In this document: piece after piece, positions 21,746 through 33,010 of the stretch
How the letters are laid out: each line of letters begins with the position of its first letter
How positions within the stretch are numbered: position 1 is the first letter of the stretch
NCBI GenBank assembly: GCA_049999725.1
Contig: JBNGIS010033894.1
Span: 217,933-259,504 of the forward strand
Source of the DNA: Haplomitrium mnioides
Taxonomy: Eukaryota; Marchantiophyta; Haplomitriopsida; Calobryales
Direction of reading: 5' to 3'
Length of the DNA: 41,572 bases
Notes under the pieces: generated by a model
Database searches by the model: none
The model's input: the letters and a program-made list of their open reading frames with translations, nothing else
What the model was told of the DNA's origin: nothing
Translations under genes and position numbers: made by a program

Positions 21746-24034
21746 GGTTCACACTTCTACAACCAAGTATGCAAATTGTAAACATTCTATTTTTTGCAAC
21801 AAACTCTACGCACAAAAAAGATTTCGATTTCTAATTCGAAATCAAAAAATAAAATGGAAACAAAGCTCTTCATTTGAGTCAAATAACGCTAAAGGTTTTA
21901 ATTTTTACAAAAAAGTCTTAAAAAGAAAAACAAAGTCTGAAAAAGAAAACAAATGAGTCAATTTGGGCAGATGCTTCAGCGAGATAACAACCTTAAACTC
22001 TTCTAGAAAACAATAAAGTTGAAAAAAATATTTACATTTTGAAGAAGATAATATTTCTACAAAGAAAATAAAAATATTAACTATAAATTTGAGTTTCATT
22101 TACACAGAATAACATTCAACCTCGAATGGTTTAGAATCATAAGTTCAAGTTGGCGAAAAATTCCAACAAGTTGCTAAAAAATATTTTCAAGTACTTTTGA
22201 AAATAATCACCTTAAATTACACCATACTTGCAAATATAAAATATATAATAAAATTCTTGATTGACTTTAGTCACTGGTCTCGACTTCTTCGGATTCAACT
22301 TTAGAAGATTCATCAAGGTTTGCTTGATCTATCTTAATGTTAATGACACTGATTAAATCTCTTTGAAATATTTTAGGATTGAGGGGCTTTTTGTCTTTCG
22401 TACTCAAATAGATTTGCTTTAACGATAGCTACAATGGTTTTTCTCAATTGATTTTTTTTAGATAAGAAGAAAATCAAAAGACAGAATCATGATTTATGTC
22501 ATATCAAGTACATCAATATGTAACTTTGATTTTCGTTTCCCTTTTGTTGTTGCTATTTTTTTTGGGAAGTATTGTTTAGAAAATGCATCTTCAGCCAAAC
22601 AAGCAAACCATTGAACTCGTACTTGTTTCGGGTTTGGAGGATCTTCCTCATCAAATGACAAAACTTTGAGAACTTAAGCAACCTATAACAGTATGCTCTT
22701 TGGATCCAGAGACGCAACAACACAAATAAACATTCTAGCTTTGATCTCATGTAGATTGCCAAATTTATATCTTTATCGAGTATTGTGCTAAAGAGTCCCT
22801 TCTCATGGCCTAGGTGCTCTATCATAGATTGTTCAATGTGTAGAAAATATTTGTTGTACCGGAGTATCTTCTTCTATTTGTTGAGCATAAAGCTGAGAAT
22901 CTAGGCAAACATTTTGAAAATCATTACAAGTATTTGACTGTTGTGAAGGTCAAAAGGTTAATTCTGCTTCGAGTCGTCATCCTTTTTTTTTCAAGGATGT
23001 AGGGTGCAATCTCTTGTTGGGTAAGAAATAAGTCATTCCACCATTGAATATCAGAATCTGTAAAGAACTTGTAGCAGTTCTCACTTATGTTGTCCCTTAC
23101 TGAAAATACCACTTTCTCGACATCTTGTTCTCTTTCTTCCTTTTAGGATCATTTGATTTCAAAATATGCCTTGAGAGGAATCAACATTGAACTTAAAATT
23201 CTTTGTCCACTTTGGGTAGGCACTTGAGTTGACAAATACCATCCCTCAGAGCTTAAATTCATCTGTTGAAAATTGTTTGCTCCAAATCTTCGCATTGGAA
23301 TCATTTAACTGGAACTTTAATTGTTGATTAAAAGTAATATCATGCATACTTTGAACCAGAGAAGGACATTGTTGCAAAAACATTTTGAAATCCCAAGTTT
23401 CCAACAAAAGAGTCACGTGAGATTTATGATTATAAGATAATTGAAGTGTCTCGCTAAGACTTGTAATCGTGAAATCTTTGACATGTTTTAAACGTTTCGA
23501 GAATAGGCTCAACATTTGATTGATTTGATCATGAGTATGGCCAACAATAAGAAATGCCACCTTAATTTTTTGAAAAACATTCTTGGCAATAAGGGGACTA
23601 AGATATCCAAAGAGGATAGAATTCTTATTCTCTCGTGTCGTGTTATCCAATTGAAGATACAAAGTTGGAGGCAACGGGCTTTCAAAGTAACATAATATTT
23701 TGTTTAGCACAGTAACTATCAAATTAGAATTGCTTCTCAAGTTTTTGTACGTTAAGAAGACCCTCGAAGAAAGAGCATGATTGAATATTAAAGCACCAAC
23801 AACATGCACACCCACTAAACAATCTTCATCAATGTTTTCTGGTGGCGATGGCTAGTGTAGAATAGCAGTTTACTTCTGATCCATTCCATCAAGGACAATT
23901 CCAAGTACTTTTGACCATCGGCATAACATTTTCGTCGATGGTTTGCAAGTTTTGATCTTTCTTTTATTTGTTGGTCACGATGAAGAAACAATTGGCGATT
24001 ATATTTGACTGCATTATCATAAAGTACGAATGAT

Positions 24035-24773
24035 CTAAAAGTAGTATAGTAAAATATATGTTGATACTTGTAACTTCAAGGCACAACCTGAGGTGTCAAA
24101 AATATTCAAGTCATCTTAAACAAATGTTTGAATTTGTTGAAACGAAACACTTTGTAACAGATTAAAAATAAACTTTAGGCAATTTAAAAAAAGGAAAATC
24201 TATTTCGAGAAGAAAAAAACAAGATTTGCAAACCAAGGTTGCCAAAACATATCCTCTGAGCGTTTAGGATGAGTAGAGACAACAACTGATTGTTTGCGTG
24301 CATATGACCAATACAACAACACCAATATCATGGCTTGTTGTGAATGTTGTTGCGACTGGTTTTAAAAGAATCAACAACAAATCCTATGAGCGCATAGGAT
24401 TTGCAAACAACAAAAACAGTTTTTTGGATCTTGTTTTGACAATGGCTCTTCATTTAAAGGAACAAAAGCAAAACTTGTTGCAAGGCTAAAGTCACCACAA
24501 CAATCAAATTCATTTTCTGGCTTTATTCAACTGCAGACAAGGTTAAAATTGAAATATACAACAAACAACAGAGTCTATTCGAGCATAGACTCTCTTCTCA
24601 CAACTCAACTTGCTAAGAACTATTCAACTCAAATCTTCTTTGCTAAATAACTTAAAAAAGAAAATCTTTTAGTTGTAAGTTGAGAAAACATAACATCTCT
24701 AGAACTAGGCTTTGAGTCTAGAGAAAAAAGGATGGATTAGCCAAAAGTATGTAAAGAGAAGAAAATTTGTTAC
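24035..24773 (-). repeat. Intron of copy F with palindrome units
   Basis: The intron lies between the conserved donor AAAG/GTAAC and an acceptor CTTTTAG. It holds units such as AATCCTATGAGCGCATAGGA and GAGTCTATTCGAGCATAGAC, so the transposase-like gene carries arrays like those in the methyltransferase gene. Confidence 0.65.
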
Positions 24774-26169
24774 CTTTGTTGGACTCTAAGACAAATTCTT
24801 CTCGCAAAGATTTTATTTCTTCGTATGTTTCACAAAGAGCAAATCTATTACATGTTGGAATTTTTACATTTGAAAAATAAGTTCTCCAATGTTTTGTAAA
24901 ACCCGAGAAACTAAGAATATAATGAGGATCTTTCTCTTTCAAATAAGTTGTGTAGTAGTCACAAACTTCCCATTTTGTAAAACTATTGGGCAAGTTGTAC
25001 ACTTCGTGAGTGAGCATTCTCTCATAATGTTTTTGGAAAAAATTGTCCATCCATTCATGCACAAAAACTCCTTTAGTAGATAGTTCTCTTTTTCCAAAAA
25101 TGCTTAAGATCTCTATTTTTGAGATTTTGAATCCTTTGGATTTTATCATTCCCTACTGCTAATATTAATTTGAAGGCTCTTCTATAGACAAAAGTACCAC
25201 GAGGTAGTGTAAACCAATTTTCAATATCAGAGTCTTTTCTTGGTATTCCCCACTGCAGTGTGATGTCTCGATTCTTTATGCTTTGTCAAAAGTATGTTTC
25301 TCCCATAGTTTTCAAAAAATCTGTCTTGCACAATGATTGGCAATTATTTTGACAACAAGAAATTCTCTTCAATTTAGAAATAGACATTGGATCAAGCTTT
25401 TTCTTCACAAAGCTCTCGTCATGATGGACTTTTTGTAAAGAATTTTTGTTTAAGGTGTTTACTTGTTTCGGTTTTGGCCCTTACAAAGACTTTTTATGTT
25501 GTGCTGGACGATTCAATTTGTAAATGTATCCAGCAATAGGAGAAAATTTATCTTGAAGATCTTGGTCGTCATCGTAAACATTGTTTGTTCCATCGTAGAA
25601 TATTTTTTAGAGATGAGTTTCTTCTTGAGGATTGGGAGAACTTCACCATTACAAAACCGAATCTTGATCAATATCTCCGTTTGAAAGAAATGTTTTTTTG
25701 TAATAAAATCGGTTCCCTTGGCAATAACTCCAAAGAAATGTTGATTGATTGAGACTCTTTGCTAGAATCATTTTTCAAACTATCGCTTGAAGACTCCTCC
25801 AAAAGAATTCGATTTGTTTCAGATGTCCCAATCTCTTTGTGAGGTGAAACTTGAAATGAAATCAGTCGTTGTTTGAGTGGTGCTATTGAGGAGAGTGGCT
25901 CATCTCCAAAATTCAAACTGTCCACAGATTGAATGCTCTTTTTATTTTGAACAGACACACTTTGATCATAAATATCAAGGTCTCCTTCAGATATGAACGA
26001 AGAAAGGTTCACAACCGTCTGGAATCTCTATGTTGAACTTTTTTTTTACAAATATTTTGGAATACTCAGAAGAAAGATTCAACTTCGACCACTTGATGGG
26101 TAACAAAGATCTTTTCTTGGGTGAAGATTGTTTCTTTAATTCTCTACAAGCACTAACTTCCCTCTTTGA

Positions 26170-26300
26170 TCCTTTGTACGCAAGTTGTTCAGTCATTAAT
26201 CCTATACGCACATTGGATTCACTCCTCGACCTTATAGGCATATAGGGTTGAGTCCCTGATCCTATGCGCACATGGAGTTCACCTTCTCAATCTTTCTAGG
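26170..26300 (-). repeat. Palindrome units inside the 5' part of copy F
   Basis: Three units (for example AATCCTATACGCACATTGGA and CCTATGCGCACATGGA) interrupt the coding similarity, probably in a small first intron or an expanded coding repeat. If translated, they give R-I-G-S and R-I-G-L type repeats. Confidence 0.5.
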
Positions 26301-26499
26301 CGGAGTTATCTGATTCAATAGAAGTCATCTTTTTCCCCAATATACTTGCCATCATACGTGACGCTTTTGGTACTCCTTTGCTTAACTCCCAAAAACTCGC
26401 ATTTGAACTCATCTCAATCTGTTTGTCAAAAGTAGGACTTTTCTGTGAAGATGAATCTTGAAACTCTAACCTCTTCTTGCCTTTAAAAACTCCAGCCAT

Positions 26500-26953
26500 T
26501 GAAAAGTCTTTCTAAAAATCAATTACTCTGAAGAATTATTTTGAAAAATATTATAAACCTCTTACAACACTCTCAAAAAATGTGTTTTTGTCGTTCTTTT
26601 TGCAAACAACAAAATTAGGAACTTTTTGTGAAGAAAATGAAAAAAAGAGATTGAAAAGATGAAAATGAGCAATGATTTATATACTAACATTTTTTCTTAC
26701 ACCAAGTGAACCTACGTGTCAAGGCTCCGCGAATCAATTTTTGTCGGAAAAAAGATGTTTTTCTGAAATTTAGCTATAAAAGAAGCATCGGTGGAAAGTT
26801 TCTTTCCACTGGCGCAAGTTCAACTTTTGTTTTCTGGTTATTGCTATTTTTGCATTTACTTAGTTTTTTGCCATTTCCAGTCTTTAGTGATTTCTGAACT
26901 TTTGTTCATTACATTTCTTTCCTCCAAATAGACTCTTTTTAATTATCTTGAGA
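26500..26953. promoter_or_regulatory. Shared divergent promoter, copy F/C
   Basis: This 454-bp region separates the two start codons. Leftward TATATAAAT is at 26683-26675 and rightward CTATAAAAG at 26774-26782; each stands 170-185 bases from its ATG, leaving a 5' leader of roughly 150 bases. Between them lies ACGTGTC at 26714-26720, an exact match to the plant ABRE consensus ACGTGKC, next to a conserved GCGGAGCC-type block on the opposite strand. The same layout recurs at 8602-9057, where the ABRE is decayed to ATGTC. A shared promoter would co-express both proteins. Confidence 0.7.
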
Positions 26954-27373
26954 ATGCTATTTCAAGGAATTGTTTCCTGCTCTCCTCAACCGAAGCCATA
27001 TAGGTATTCGGATGCTATCAAGGCTCTAGAGCTTGCAAGACTAGAGTGGAAATGGCTAGTAAATTACTGTTCTTTGAAAGACCCCAATCAACATCTTTAC
27101 CTTTTTGCCAGTGAAAGTGAAAATTTTAATTTGGGTCTATTGGTCCAAGTTACTATGATCCGAGAGGGAAAGAAAACCAACATCGGGTTGCTTGTGTAGA
27201 CCCAAGACTCAATTACCTTGTATTGTGCAAATCGCAAGTGATTTGATTTTTTAAAGTACAACGAGAGAGACATTTTTGTCGCGCATCTTTAGTCCTCAAA
27301 GGAAGATAGCAAGGTGAATTCTAAGATCATTTTCCTTTTGTTTCTCTTGTTACTAAGTTGCAACTTGCAGGGA

Positions 27374-27905
27374 GTCCATGCGACCATAGAGACCCAAGGT
27401 CCATGCGCGCATGGACTCCCATGTCCATGCACGTAGGGACCTCAGGTCTCCATGCTCGTATGGACTTCTTTGTCCATGCGCGTTTGGACTTCGATCTCCA
27501 TGCGTGCATGGATTTCGGAGTCTAGGCAAGCTTGGACTCCCATATCCAAATGCCCTTGGATGACGGGAGTCCATGGGAGTATAGAGACCTGGGGTCCTTG
27601 CGTGCAAGGACTCCCAAGTCCATATGCGCATGGAGATCTTTGTCCATGTGCGCATGGACAAAGGGAGTCCATGTAAGAATGGAGATCCGGGGTCCATGCG
27701 CGCATGGATTCCCATGTCAAGGTGTGCTTGGAGATCAAAGTCCATGCGCGTTTGGACTTAAGATCAAAGTCAATGCGCGTCTGGGTCTCCATGCTCGCAT
27801 GGACTCCCTTTGTCCATGCAACCATGGACTCCCATCGTCCATGCGCACATGGACTTTATTGTTCACTGCACGCTCTGTATGTTATTAAAGTCCGTACGCA
27901 ATGTG
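27374..27905 (+). repeat. Intron 1 palindrome array, copy C (about 21 units, ~24-bp period)
   Basis: Units start near 27374, 27399, 27423, 27448, 27472, 27498, 27521, 27543, 27571, 27595, 27619, 27641, 27667, 27691, 27715, 27740, 27765, 27789, 27812, 27836 and 27860. The type unit is GTCCATGCGCGCATGGAC plus a ~6-bp spacer. Variants such as GTCCTTGCGTGCAAGGAC keep dyad symmetry by paired changes in both arms. The array makes long spurious open frames on both strands. Confidence 0.92.
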
Positions 27906-29516
27906 ATTTTGAGTCTTACACTTTTACTTATGCCTAATTTTTTTTATCTTTATTTTTAGTTCACTTAATTTCTGTCCGATTTTGTGGATGGCTACAAAGA
28001 CGCAAAGCGTCGAGCAGGATTTCATCAAATTCGGCATTCAAATCAAGATTCTGAAGCCCAAGCAGAGCATCAATATTCAATTACTGGTGCCACATCCAAG
28101 CACGAGAACATTCTCATTTCACGTGATAGACACTTCTTTACAAAAGAAAAGAAGAGAGCCTAAGCCAGTTAAAGCTCTAAAGAAGAAGAAACCCATTGCA
28201 AAAAAGAAAAAGCCTGCACCAGCACCCGTTATTGAGGAGGAGCCAGCCCCCTTGGAATCAGAAGCAAAGTCTACTTCCTCTGCCCCCTCGTCTTCATTAC
28301 CAAGCAACTCAAGGCAAGACTTGGAGGCGGAGCCAAAGCCAATTCAGGCTCCTACATCTCGATCAAAAAGGCGATCCCACAAGGGGTTGCATACTTTTCA
28401 AGAAAGGGAACAGATGGATCCTCAAATAGTGTCTGAGAAAGACATGAATAAGATAAGGGAGTTTACAATCTAGAATTGCAGAGTTCGTGAAGAAACATCA
28501 ACAATAAGGTTGGAAACTTTGAATTTGCCCAAGCCGAGAATGGACAACTGGGGTCCATTCCAGATTCAAAGATTGAATGAGGATTTTGTTGAGCTTCTGG
28601 CACAAAGAAAGCTCACCAGCAAGTATGCACATAATTTTTGGTTGTTGACCCGAAAGGTGGGTTGAAGGACCAGTCAGAGTTCGACATCAAGAACCATGAC
28701 AAGTATCGTTATGAGATTGCGAAAGCCAGTCACAGTGTTGCAACAAGGCAACTACTAATATAGAAATATGGAGCGAAGAACCCTACTCTATCGCTCTGCA
28801 ATTGTTATGTCTATGTGGACTTCACACCAATAAAAGCCCGCACTTTTGCTATCGATGACAATTACAACCAGAAGTATAGATTGGAAATGACCTCTATTCA
28901 AAAGATCGAGTATTGGCATCAAAGATTTGTGAAGAGTGGGATGGTTTCATCCCAAAAATTAAAAAGGGAGCTAGTTCTGGAGACCTTGGAGATCAAACCC
29001 AAGTCGACTCTTGAGAAGAAAGCCACCTCTTAAGACAACTAGTTCCAACTAGCGTTCCGAAGTGGCAAGCTCTGGGATTTACAACAGAGCATATTTTCAA
29101 TGTGGGAGAAAAATACAGTGAAGGGCTAGAAGCCTAAGTCCAAGGGGTTGTTGAGAATAGAGGACATGAAGTGGACGTCTTGGAGGTCCCTTCAAGGTCT
29201 TCTTAATGAGGTGAAGATTTCAATTTTGAAGTAGGTGGAAGCTGGAGAGCTTTTAATAGATGAGATGTCTCGAGAGGCGAAGAGACACAAACTTTTGGCG
29301 GTAATGGTTAAACATTTTTGTTCTAAGGTGTATTGCAGCACGTAGGAGGAGGCAAGAGATGAGTACCCTCTTCACACTAAAGAGTCCAAGATGGCCTCAT
29401 TTTATTCAAGCTTTAAGAAGCTTTTGGTAAGTTCTTCCTTTTACACCACATTCATTTCTTTGTAGTTGCATTGAATTTTTTGTAAATTGTCCTTTGTTTT
29501 AAAAATAAAAGCTAAA

Positions 29517-29930
29517 GGTCCATGTGCTCATTGACATCCAAGTCCATGCGCGCTTGGGCTGCAAAGTCCTCGCACAAAAGGACTTCGATCTCCATGTGCG
29601 CATGGACTTCCCAGTTCAAGCGCACTTGGACTTTTAAAGTCCCTGCTCGCTTGAACACCAAAGTCCATGTGCGCATGGACTTCGCAATCCAAGCGAGCAG
29701 GTAAGGCAAAGTCAATGCAAGCATGGACTGCGATGTCCATGCATGCATGGATTCCGAAGTCTATGCGCGCATGGATTGCGAAGTCTATGTACGCATGGAC
29801 TGTGAAGTCTATACGCGCATGGCTTTCGATGTCCCTAAAAGCAAGGACATTGAAGTCCATGTGCGCATGGACTTCGCAGTCCAAGCAAGCAGGGACAGCA
29901 AAGTCCATCCATGCGCGCATGGAAGTCAGT
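29517..29930 (+). repeat. Intron 2 palindrome array, copy C (about 17 units, ~24-bp period)
   Basis: Units such as GTCCATGTGCGCATGGAC, GTTCAAGCGCACTTGGAC and GTCCATGCATGCATGGA recur about every 24 bases, with spacers like TTCGCA and TTCGAT. The array sits between the exon 2 donor (29427) and the exon 3 acceptor (29996). Confidence 0.92.
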
Positions 29931-30189
29931 GTCATTCTCTACCTTGAAAAATGTTTTTTATCTCTCCATAATGTTTTCTACTTTGTTTTTGTGTAGGGGG
30001 ACAAAACTTTTAAATGGCACTTGGCTAAAAATTTGACAGCAGCTGCGAAAGGTCGAAAACAATCAGAGGTAAAAGAAGCCCTTGAAGATCAGGACCAGCC
30101 TCCCACCTTAGTCTCATATCCTCTTGCTTTTCTGCTCCACTGCCAAAAGGCTAGAGAGTGGAAAGCACGACAACAATAAAAATTGGAGG

Positions 30190-30940
30190 TAACAAAAATT
30201 CAACTATTGAAACTCCTGTGCTCCAAATCTTTGTGTCTCAACTACTCAACTTTAACTTGAGCTTGAATTGTTGATTGAAGGTTATATCATTAATCTTTCG
30301 AACTAGTGAGAGAGGATGTTGTAGAAACAACTTGAAATTCCAAGTTTCTCATAACACAATTACTTGTTTGGATTAAAAAACAACTATAGCATTTGGTTAA
30401 GACTAGTAAGCATAAAAGCCTTGACACATTTCAAGAGTCTGTTGAATATCCAGTAAATTTAATCATGGGTATACCTGACCATAAGAAATCCCAATTTGAT
30501 TTCTTGAAAGACACTTATTGCAATCAAGAGACTAAAATATCCACAAATATAAAATTATTGTTCTCTTATGTTGTATTGTATAGTTGAAGATAAAAAGTAG
30601 GAGGTGGCCACGCATGAAAGTCACAAAACATTTTTTTCAATATTGAAACCATTAAAGTTGTACTTACTCCTCTAGTTTTCATAGGTTTAAAAGACCATTA
30701 AAGAAATAATATGATTGAAAATTAAAGCGCCAACAATGTGCATATCCACCGAGCAATCTTTATCAAAACTCTTTGGCAATAATATGGAATTAGTGTTTTT
30801 TTAATCCATATCATTGATCACAATGTCTAAATACTTCTCACCATCAACATAACATTTTCTTTGCTAGCTTGAAAGTTTTATTCTTTCTTTCATTTGTTGG
30901 TCACGATGAGCAGACAATTGGCCACTATATTTGATTGCAT
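30190..30940 (-). pseudogene. DUF7869-like transposase-like protein, fragment G
   Basis: The minus strand aligns with the second exon of copy F: a D-N-A-V-K-Y-N-like start near 30935, W-I-K-K near 30810, F-Y-L-Q-L-Y-N-T-T near 30590 (the Asp of L-Q-L-D-N is lost) and a decayed G-H-T-H region near 30470. It is riddled with stops. Its 3' side stops at about 30190, next to the broken exon 3 of copy C. It is a third, older copy of the gene. Confidence 0.6.
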
Positions 30941-31079
30941 AAAAATAACCCTCCAATGTATACTAATATTTATACGAAAAGATTGAATATGAAAAGAGGT
31001 TAAGGGGAGTCTTGTACTTGTATAGGGCTGCAAAGAACAAGTTATAGTAAGTTTTTTAAAAAGAGAGAACAAAAGTGAA

Positions 31080-32175
31080 TAGATCCCTTACATGCTTGGA
31101 GTTTTACATAGGAAGGGGCTAAAAACCACAGCACTAACTCTGTAATTACGAGATAAAAATAAAGAAGTCCCAAACAAATAAGAGGTTGTAGACAACAACA
31201 ATGAACCTCATGGACACATGGAGTCTCTTTTGTGCAAGGAGTCTAAGTCGAGCAAAGAGTCTCCTATGTAATAAGAAAATACAATAATAACATAAAAAAA
31301 GAAAAATAAAGCCCATAAGCACATGAATTCTCTTACATAGAGTGGACTTTAGGCTACAACACTAACTTTGTAGCTATAAGAGAACAATAGAAGAAGAAAA
31401 TATTGTACGCTTCTAGAGTCTTACAGACATATAGGGCTACAAACAAAAACAACAATCCTATACAAGCATGGGTCCTCTTACACTCAATGGGTTGCAAATC
31501 ACAACAATAACTCTATATATTTAAGAGAAAAATAGAGAAAACAAGTCTTGTGTGTTGAAGGAGTCTTATATTCGCATCAGGGTTACAAACAAAAACAATG
31601 AATTCTATACACACACATAGTCTCAAGCATGCTTGGAGTGTTGTATAAAGAAAAACTCTTGTAATAATAAAAATACAAAAGAGAAATGAATCCCTTGTGA
31701 GGAAACAAATCTTGTGCATTTAAGGAGTCATGTGCATGTTTGGAGTAACAACAAAAATGAATTCTATACATACATGGGGTCTCTTACATGCAAGGGGTTG
31801 CAAATCACAACAATAACTCTATAATTTTAAGAGAGAATGAGAGTGAAAACAAATCTTGTGTATTTAGGGAGCTACAAACAACAACAACAAGTCTCATGTG
31901 CACATGTAGTCTCTTATATGCAAAGAGTTACAAACCATAATAGTAAATCTATATTTTTTCAATAATGAAAGAGAAAATGAATCTCATGTGTTAAAAGAGC
32001 CTCATGTATGTTGGGGGTTACAAATAACAACAAAAAATCTTATACACACATGGAATCTCATGCTTGAAGTCTCATGAGTAGAAAAAATTTATTAATAACA
32101 AGTGAACAAAAGAGAAGTGAATCCCTTATGCGTATGAAGCTTCTTGCATGCAAAGGGTTACAAACTAGAATTGAG
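31080..32175 (-). repeat. Higher-order intron repeat of fragment G
   Basis: Degenerate palindromes are embedded in a larger, irregularly repeated unit of roughly 110-160 bases with the phrase TTACATGCAAGGGGTTGCAA then CACAACAATAACTCTATA. It is visible near 31085, 31330, 31470, 31779 and 31909. No coding sequence is seen. This is the intron position of the transposase-like gene, much expanded relative to copy F. Confidence 0.65.
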
Positions 32176-32191
32176 CTCTCTTTTTATAACA

Positions 32192-32230
32192 AACAGTTGC
32201 TACTTTGAACCAAGAACCGCTAATGAGTTC
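32192..32230 (-). repeat. Terminal repeat, methyltransferase-side end (copy D)
   Basis: GCTACTTTGAACCAAGAAC and its flanks match the terminus at 20540-20576 and, inverted, those at 5371-5407 and 12226-12261. Confidence 0.72.
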
Positions 32231-32524
32231 ATGTTTCACTTGGTAGTTAAAAATATTTTTTTGTGATTTGGTATTGAAAAACATCAAATTTATGTTTGTT
32301 ATCTTTTTTTCGTAAAGAAAATCGATTTTTAGAAATACAAATTTCGTATTTTACATTGAGATTATATTTGAAAATCTTCTTTATAATAAACACGCTAGAA
32401 AAAAAGCGTTTTGGTTATTGAAATATTTTATTAAAACCTCACACTATTGTGAATACATTAAATTCATCAAAAATAAAATAAAACATATATCTTTTTATAA
32501 AACAAATTATAGGCAAACATGAAT

Positions 32525-33010
32525 GTCTAGTCGAGTACAGACTTTGAACCTGACTTTGAGCGTCATAGCTATGAAATCCTATGCAAGCATAGACTCCAAA
32601 CTAGAGCCCTTAAGCCTATGCACATATAGACTTTGAACGAGAATTCTAAAGCCTATGTGTGCCTAGATTCTGAACAAGAACAATAAAGCTATGCATGAAT
32701 GGACTTTGAACTAGAACCCTAAAGCCTTTGTGTGCCAAGACTCTAAACAAGAACCCTAAAGCCTATGCATGCATAGACTTTGAATGAGAACTCTTTGGCT
32801 TAAACGTGCATGGACTCTAAATAATAACTTTAAAACTTATGTGCGCATAAACTTCAAACGAGAACTAGAAAGCTTATGTGGACATAGACTCTTAACAAGA
32901 ATGTATAGCCTGAGCAGCCAAAGATTGCAAGAGTTTATGTGCGCTTGGACTCCAAACCCATGTTCACATGGGCTCCAAGCCATGTACACAGGGACTCCAA
33001 ACCATTCTTA
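32525..33010 (-). repeat. 3' flank palindrome array, copy D
   Basis: Units of the CCTATGCATGCATAGACT type are separated by the recurring spacer TTTGAACRAGAACCCTAAAG, the same spacer family as 3' of copy A. Confidence 0.75.

Larger units (their letters stand above)
22267..26499 (-). pseudogene. DUF7869-like transposase-like protein, copy F
   Basis: The N-terminal region runs from the ATG at 26499 to a donor at 24773 (AACAAAG/GTAAC). It shows a Cys-rich C-C-Q-N-N-C-Q-S-L-C segment and then W-R-T-Y-F-S-N-V-K-I-P-T-C-N-R-F-A-L-C-E. The second exon starts near 24034 and ends at 22267. It carries L-Q-L-D-N-T-T-R-E-N-K-N (Asp at 23647-23645) and F-L-I-V-G-H-T-H-D-Q-I-N-Q (from 23542). These are hallmarks of a eukaryotic family of unknown function often found in mobile DNA; I infer an RNase H-like transposase. 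The acidic C-terminus E-E-V-E-T-S-D matches copy E. Multiple stops and frameshifts inactivate it. It diverges from the methyltransferase gene across 26500-26953. Confidence 0.72.
20540..30180. mobile_element. Two-gene transposon, divergent copy F/C (most complete)
   Basis: The left terminal repeat is at 20540-20576, followed by a palindrome-bearing 3' flank and the transposase-like gene (26499-22267, leftward). A shared promoter (26500-26953) and the methyltransferase gene (26954-30180, rightward) follow. The right side is broken in exon 3 at about 30180, where fragment G begins. Adding the missing right part as seen in copy D (33910-32192) suggests an original length of roughly 11-12 kb. Confidence 0.8.
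26954..30180 (+). pseudogene. ParB-like/amino-methyltransferase protein, copy C (exons 1-3, truncated)
   Basis: Exon 1 is 26954-27313, starting at the ATG that is also used in copy D, with a conserved Q-P-K-P-Y-R-Y-S-D and W-K-W-L-V-N-Y-C-S-L-K-D-P of unknown function. Exon 2 is 27960-29426: a Lys-rich A-K-K-K-K-P linker, a Ser/Glu-rich segment, then the ParB-like region starting M-D-N-W-G-P-F-Q-I-Q-R-L-N. Exon 3 starts at 29997 and is cut near 30180, so the methyltransferase domain is lost. Introns 27314-27959 and 29427-29996 have GT..AG ends and phase 0. In-frame stops include TAG 27197-27199, where copy D has CAG. The ParB core G-N-H-S has decayed to A-S-H-S. The intact family protein would be roughly 1000 residues. 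Confidence 0.75.

Noticed and set aside
27374-27905. CRISPR-like array
   Set aside because: The repeats are themselves palindromic, the spacers are only about 6 bases and nearly constant, and the arrays lie in introns of a eukaryotic element.
27353-27937. Overlapping open frames on both strands encoding Ala-Trp-Thr or His-Ala-Arg-Met-Asp repeats
   Set aside because: They are by-products of the 24-bp palindrome array, whose period is a multiple of three and whose units rarely contain stops; the same happens at 29512-29996 and 36124-36910. The arrays lie in introns by splice-site comparison between copies.
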